From positions 1 to 7,758 of the forward strand of contig JAGLOT010000023.1 of NCBI GenBank assembly GCA_023137655.1: a stretch of 7,758 bases of DNA, in the 5' to 3' direction. Made by a program: the position numbers and the translations under genes. This DNA is from Nanobdellota archaeon. GTDB taxonomy: Archaea; Nanobdellota; Nanobdellia; Woesearchaeales; BS150m-G63. Of this stretch, positions 5,485-7,758 are shown piece by piece (the stretch's first letter is position 1; the number at the start of each line of letters is the position of its first letter). The notes below the pieces were generated by a model, which made no database searches, was not told the origin of the DNA, and worked only from the letters and a program-made list of their open reading frames with translations.

Positions 5485-5492
5485 TTTATAAT
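5485..5492 (+). promoter_or_regulatory. TATA box of the membrane-anchored PepSY-like gene
   Basis: TTTATAAT starts 29 bases before ATG 5514, giving a leaderless start. The other nearby ATG (5493) meets a stop after one codon and can be excluded. Confidence 0.55.
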
Positions 5493-5513
5493 ATGAATTA
5501 AATTAATTATAAT

Positions 5514-6335
5514 ATGAAAAAAAGAGTTATTTGGATAATTATTATTGGAATTATTTTATTAAGTATATTTTCTATCATAATCAAAAATAGATTAGAATAT
5601 CAAAAAAGCCAAATGACTGAAGAAGAACTAGATCGCGAAAGTAAGTTATTCGAAGATAAAATAATTATCAAAGTTCCAGAAGAGATTTTATTTGTAGCAA
5701 ATAATTATATAAATAATTTAATAGATGCTCAATTTCACCCCTATTTAGAATGTGTTTGGGGGTATTATTATGATAATAAAATAGGGGTTGAAATGCAAGA
5801 TGATATGAATAGGAAATCTTATTTTATAAATCAAGTTAAAAATTATTCTGCTGCAATAACTAAAAGCATTAAAGATGAAGAATACGGAACTATAACCGTA
5901 ACAAAATATAATGATGAAGAATATAGTGTTATTTATTATGTTACAAAAGATATTTATGAATTTGAATATGTTTTAGATTTTCCAAAAAATTTAGATTATG
6001 AAGATGTAAAAATCTCATTTTTAGTTGATGAATATGGTGAAATACTTAATACATCAAATACTTTAAGGGATTGTCAATCAGATCAAAAAAAATGCCCACC
6101 ATTTGATATTTCCAAAAGTGAAGCACTACAAATAATGCAATCAATAACTTCTGAAAAAGAAGGACATTCTTGGGACTTAAGATTAAGATATAGTCAAAGA
6201 GGTAGGAATGGTTTTAATGGATATGTTTGGTCTGGTAATTATTGTCCTCCACCTTACTCTAGCCCCCCTCCACCCCCTATGGGAAATATGTGTCATAATA
6301 TTTTAGTCAATGCCTATAATGGAGAGATTGTTTAA
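5514..6335 (+). CDS. Membrane-anchored extracytoplasmic protein with PepSY-like C-terminus
   Basis: The 273-residue product starts with MKKR and one hydrophobic helix (about 5-23), so it should be anchored by its N-terminus with the rest outside the cell. A charged, Tyr/Asp/Glu-rich middle (30-180) has no recognised motif. The C-terminal part, with DISKSEALQIMQ (198-209), GYVWSG (236-241) and ILVNAYNGEIV (263-273), follows the pattern of PepSY domains (alpha helix, YxWxV strand, hxVDAxTGEV end), which often inhibit peptidases or act in envelope proteins. Five cysteines (C80, C187, C194, C244, C260) suggest disulfides. A proline-rich loop (PPPYSSPPPPP, 245-255) lies between C244 and C260, inserted in the PepSY-like fold. 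It is preceded by its own TATA box and lies 40 bases after the methyltransferase gene. The PepSY link is a moderate-confidence reading and the biological role is unknown. Confidence 0.7.
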   Translation: MKKRVIWIIIIGIILLSIFSIIIKNRLEYQKSQMTEEELDRESKLFEDKIIIKVPEEILFVANNYINNLIDAQFHPYLECVWGYYYDNKIGVEMQDDMNRKSYFINQVKNYSAAITKSIKDEEYGTITVTKYNDEEYSVIYYVTKDIYEFEYVLDFPKNLDYEDVKISFLVDEYGEILNTSNTLRDCQSDQKKCPPFDISKSEALQIMQSITSEKEGHSWDLRLRYSQRGRNGFNGYVWSGNYCPPPYSSPPPPPMGNMCHNILVNAYNGEIV

Positions 6336-6350
6336 ATAAATTCCAATAAT

Positions 6351-6358
6351 TTTATAAG
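6351..6358 (+). promoter_or_regulatory. TATA box of the PHP-domain gene
   Basis: TTTATAAG starts 32 bases before ATG 6383 and predicts transcription within a few bases of the start codon, another leaderless or near-leaderless unit. Confidence 0.5.
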
Positions 6359-6382
6359 CCCACAGATTTCTGTTAAAATAGA

Positions 6383-7276
6383 ATGTTAAAGAATGTTTTT
6401 TTTCAAAAACCCGACTTTAAAGCCATAAAAGAACAGGGATATTTGGCATTTGATATGCATATCCATAGTAAACATTCTGATGGGCTAAATACAATAGATA
6501 GAATACTCAGAAAGGCTAAGAAATTAGGTATTGGGGTTGCAATAACTGACCATAATACTATTAAGGGTTCATTAAAAGCATTCAATAATAAATACAATGT
6601 GCCAGTAATTCCGGGCGTTGAAGTAACTACAAAAGAAGGAATCCATATATTATTGTATTTCTACAATATTGAAGACTTAGAAGATTTCTATATCCATCAT
6701 TTAAAATCTGGATTAGCAAGGCATCCCTATATGACAACTAATATTGAAGTTAAGGATTTATTTGATATTTCTGATAAATATCAATGTATTGTTACTGCAG
6801 CACATCCTGAATCTCCAACAAGAATGGGCCTTAAAACAGCAATAAAAAGAGGTTATGTAAGTAAGAGTGCTACTAATGATATTGCAGCTGTGGAAGCTAT
6901 CTGTGGTTCACACCCCAGATTTATGAATAAAAAATCAACTAATTGGGCTTGGGAATTAGATAAACCAGTTACAGGGGGTTCAGATGCCCACACATTATTA
7001 GAAGTTGGAAGAATTGTATCCTATGCCAAGGCAGAAAATTATCGAGATTTTCTAGCACAAACAATGGCAAGGAAAAACTTTGTGGTTGGAAAGGAGCCTC
7101 CGGCCCCAGATCACCTCATTCAATATTTATTTAAATTGTATAAGTATATGTATTACCCTCGTTCTGCAATAATTAGTAAATATGGTAGTGTTGTTGAAAA
7201 TACAATAACCCATCATATTCCAAGAATTAAAATTAAAATTAAAAAGTCTTTTAACAAATCCCTGAAAGAAGAATAG
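6383..7276 (+). CDS. PHP-domain metal-dependent phosphoesterase
   Basis: The 297-residue protein has the four PHP motifs in order: HIHSKHSDG (26-34, ligands H26, H28, D33), TDHN (55-58), HPE (141-143) and GGSDAH (198-203, ligands D201, H203). PGVEVTT (77-83) supplies the metal-bridging E80. PHP proteins use two or three metal ions to hydrolyse phosphoesters; relatives include RNase AM/nucleoside 3',5'-bisphosphate phosphatase, histidinol phosphatase and DNA polymerase PHP domains. The compact form with motifs spread over about 200 residues fits the stand-alone TrpH/RNase AM-like group, but the substrate cannot be read from sequence. The C-terminal 60 residues are aromatic and then strongly basic (KIKIKKSF near 283-290), possibly a membrane-surface or nucleic-acid contact. 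The ATG is supported by a TATA box 32 bases upstream. No operon partner is evident. Confidence 0.88.
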   Translation: MLKNVFFQKPDFKAIKEQGYLAFDMHIHSKHSDGLNTIDRILRKAKKLGIGVAITDHNTIKGSLKAFNNKYNVPVIPGVEVTTKEGIHILLYFYNIEDLEDFYIHHLKSGLARHPYMTTNIEVKDLFDISDKYQCIVTAAHPESPTRMGLKTAIKRGYVSKSATNDIAAVEAICGSHPRFMNKKSTNWAWELDKPVTGGSDAHTLLEVGRIVSYAKAENYRDFLAQTMARKNFVVGKEPPAPDHLIQYLFKLYKYMYYPRSAIISKYGSVVENTITHHIPRIKIKIKKSFNKSLKEE

Positions 7277-7314
7277 TTCTTTTTCAACAAATTTATATAT
7301 GTCTAAACCATAAC

Positions 7315-7322
7315 TTTAAATA
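7315..7322 (+). promoter_or_regulatory. Possible TATA box of the right-edge gene
   Basis: TTTAAATA starts 33 bases before ATG 7348. A second candidate, TTTATATAT at 7292-7300, would give a leader of about 25 bases. Which one is used cannot be told from the sequence. Confidence 0.35.
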
Positions 7323-7347
7323 TATGAATTTATGACGTGACTCGTTT

Positions 7348-7758
7348 ATGGTTAGTTCATTATGTACTGGTAAATTTGAAGGGAAAAATTTTTACAAACC
7401 TAGTTCTACTGAAGAGCATATTTTAGAAACCCTCGAATTTAAAAAATATAAAAACCACTTAAGAAATCCTGGTTGTTCTGACATACTAAGAGTTGCTATA
7501 GACAATGCATTATATTCACAGAGTTTAAACCCCCATAATTGGTCTATGACAAATCCACAAATCAGGTTTATCAATCCAGTTCCAGAATCAGAATTAATAA
7601 CCATAGCAACTGAATTAACTGAAACGCCTTATGGTTTTTTTGTTTATCAATTAATGACCAAGGGGGGATGGTATAATTCTGAAAACCAAGAAGATAAATT
7701 AACAAGCTTAAGGGCAGAAATTATTAAATCTGAAAAAAGAGGCCCAATAAAAAAAGAG
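7348..7758 (+). CDS. Unrecognised protein, 5' part only (runs off right edge)
   Basis: The frame from ATG 7348 is open for 137 codons to the window end. An in-frame stop at 7333-7335 and two short dead-end ATGs (7324, 7332) make 7348 the first workable start, and TATA-like boxes lie at suitable distances upstream. The sequence is hydrophilic with no signal peptide or membrane helix. It includes CSDILRVAIDNALYSQ (43-58), a Trp-containing HNWSMTNPQIRF (63-74) and a charged, Lys/Glu-rich end at the edge. I recognise no family. Base composition and codon choice resemble the other right-hand genes, which supports it being a real gene. Confidence 0.65.
   Translation, partial: MVSSLCTGKFEGKNFYKPSSTEEHILETLEFKKYKNHLRNPGCSDILRVAIDNALYSQSLNPHNWSMTNPQIRFINPVPESELITIATELTETPYGFFVYQLMTKGGWYNSENQEDKLTSLRAEIIKSEKRGPIKKE

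Noticed and set aside
6403..6597. Minus-strand ORF within the PHP gene
   Set aside because: It is the reverse complement of the conserved PHP motifs 1 and 2 and has no independent support.
7392..7604. Minus-strand ORF opposite the right-edge gene
   Set aside because: The plus-strand frame is open for 137 codons to the edge with suitable TATA boxes; the antisense ORF has none.
1..7758. CRISPR array, IS element, prophage or toxin-antitoxin system
   Set aside because: No regularly spaced repeats, terminal inverted repeats with a transposase, phage structural genes or paired toxin/antitoxin ORFs can be seen.

Overview
The window looks like part of an AT-rich archaeal chromosome, most plausibly from a small-genome DPANN-type lineage (Woesearchaeota/Pacearchaeota-like); the rank is inference. 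The archaeal call rests on two tRNA genes interrupted by introns of the bulge-helix-bulge kind, TATA boxes placed about 25-30 bases before start codons (leaderless transcripts), and a Hel308-family helicase, otherwise found mainly in archaea and eukaryotes.

Layout. Positions 1-837 (minus strand) hold a two-gene operon for small membrane-anchored surface proteins. The first is complete (76 aa) and the second runs off the left edge. This stretch is clearly richer in G+C than the rest (31 of the first 60 bases, against 17 of 60 at 2701-2760). A divergent promoter region (838-965) separates it from two plus-strand tRNA genes only 2 bases apart. tRNA-Asn(GUU) has a canonical anticodon-loop intron; tRNA-Ile(GAU) has an unusual D-loop intron. 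Next comes an ACT-domain protein that appears split by a frameshift (1320-1716). It is followed by a 513-aa Hel308-type helicase lacking its whole first RecA domain yet having its own well-placed promoter (1836-3377). purA (3447-4877) overlaps an MnmC-like tRNA methyltransferase gene by one base. Last are a membrane-anchored extracytoplasmic protein with a PepSY-like C-terminus (5514-6335), a PHP-domain metal-dependent phosphoesterase (6383-7276), and the start of an unrecognised gene running off the right edge (7348 onward).

How the parts relate. Most genes seem to be separate leaderless transcription units. Only the two downstream operon genes and purA show another initiation mode: a Shine-Dalgarno site for the second surface protein and for purA, and a TAATG stop/start overlap for the methyltransferase. 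I see no phage, IS element, CRISPR array or defence island. The most interesting items are the RecA1-less helicase cut at the interdomain linker, with a PIP-box-like C-terminal tail; the D-loop tRNA intron; and the promoter evidence that the ACT gene starts upstream of its frameshift.
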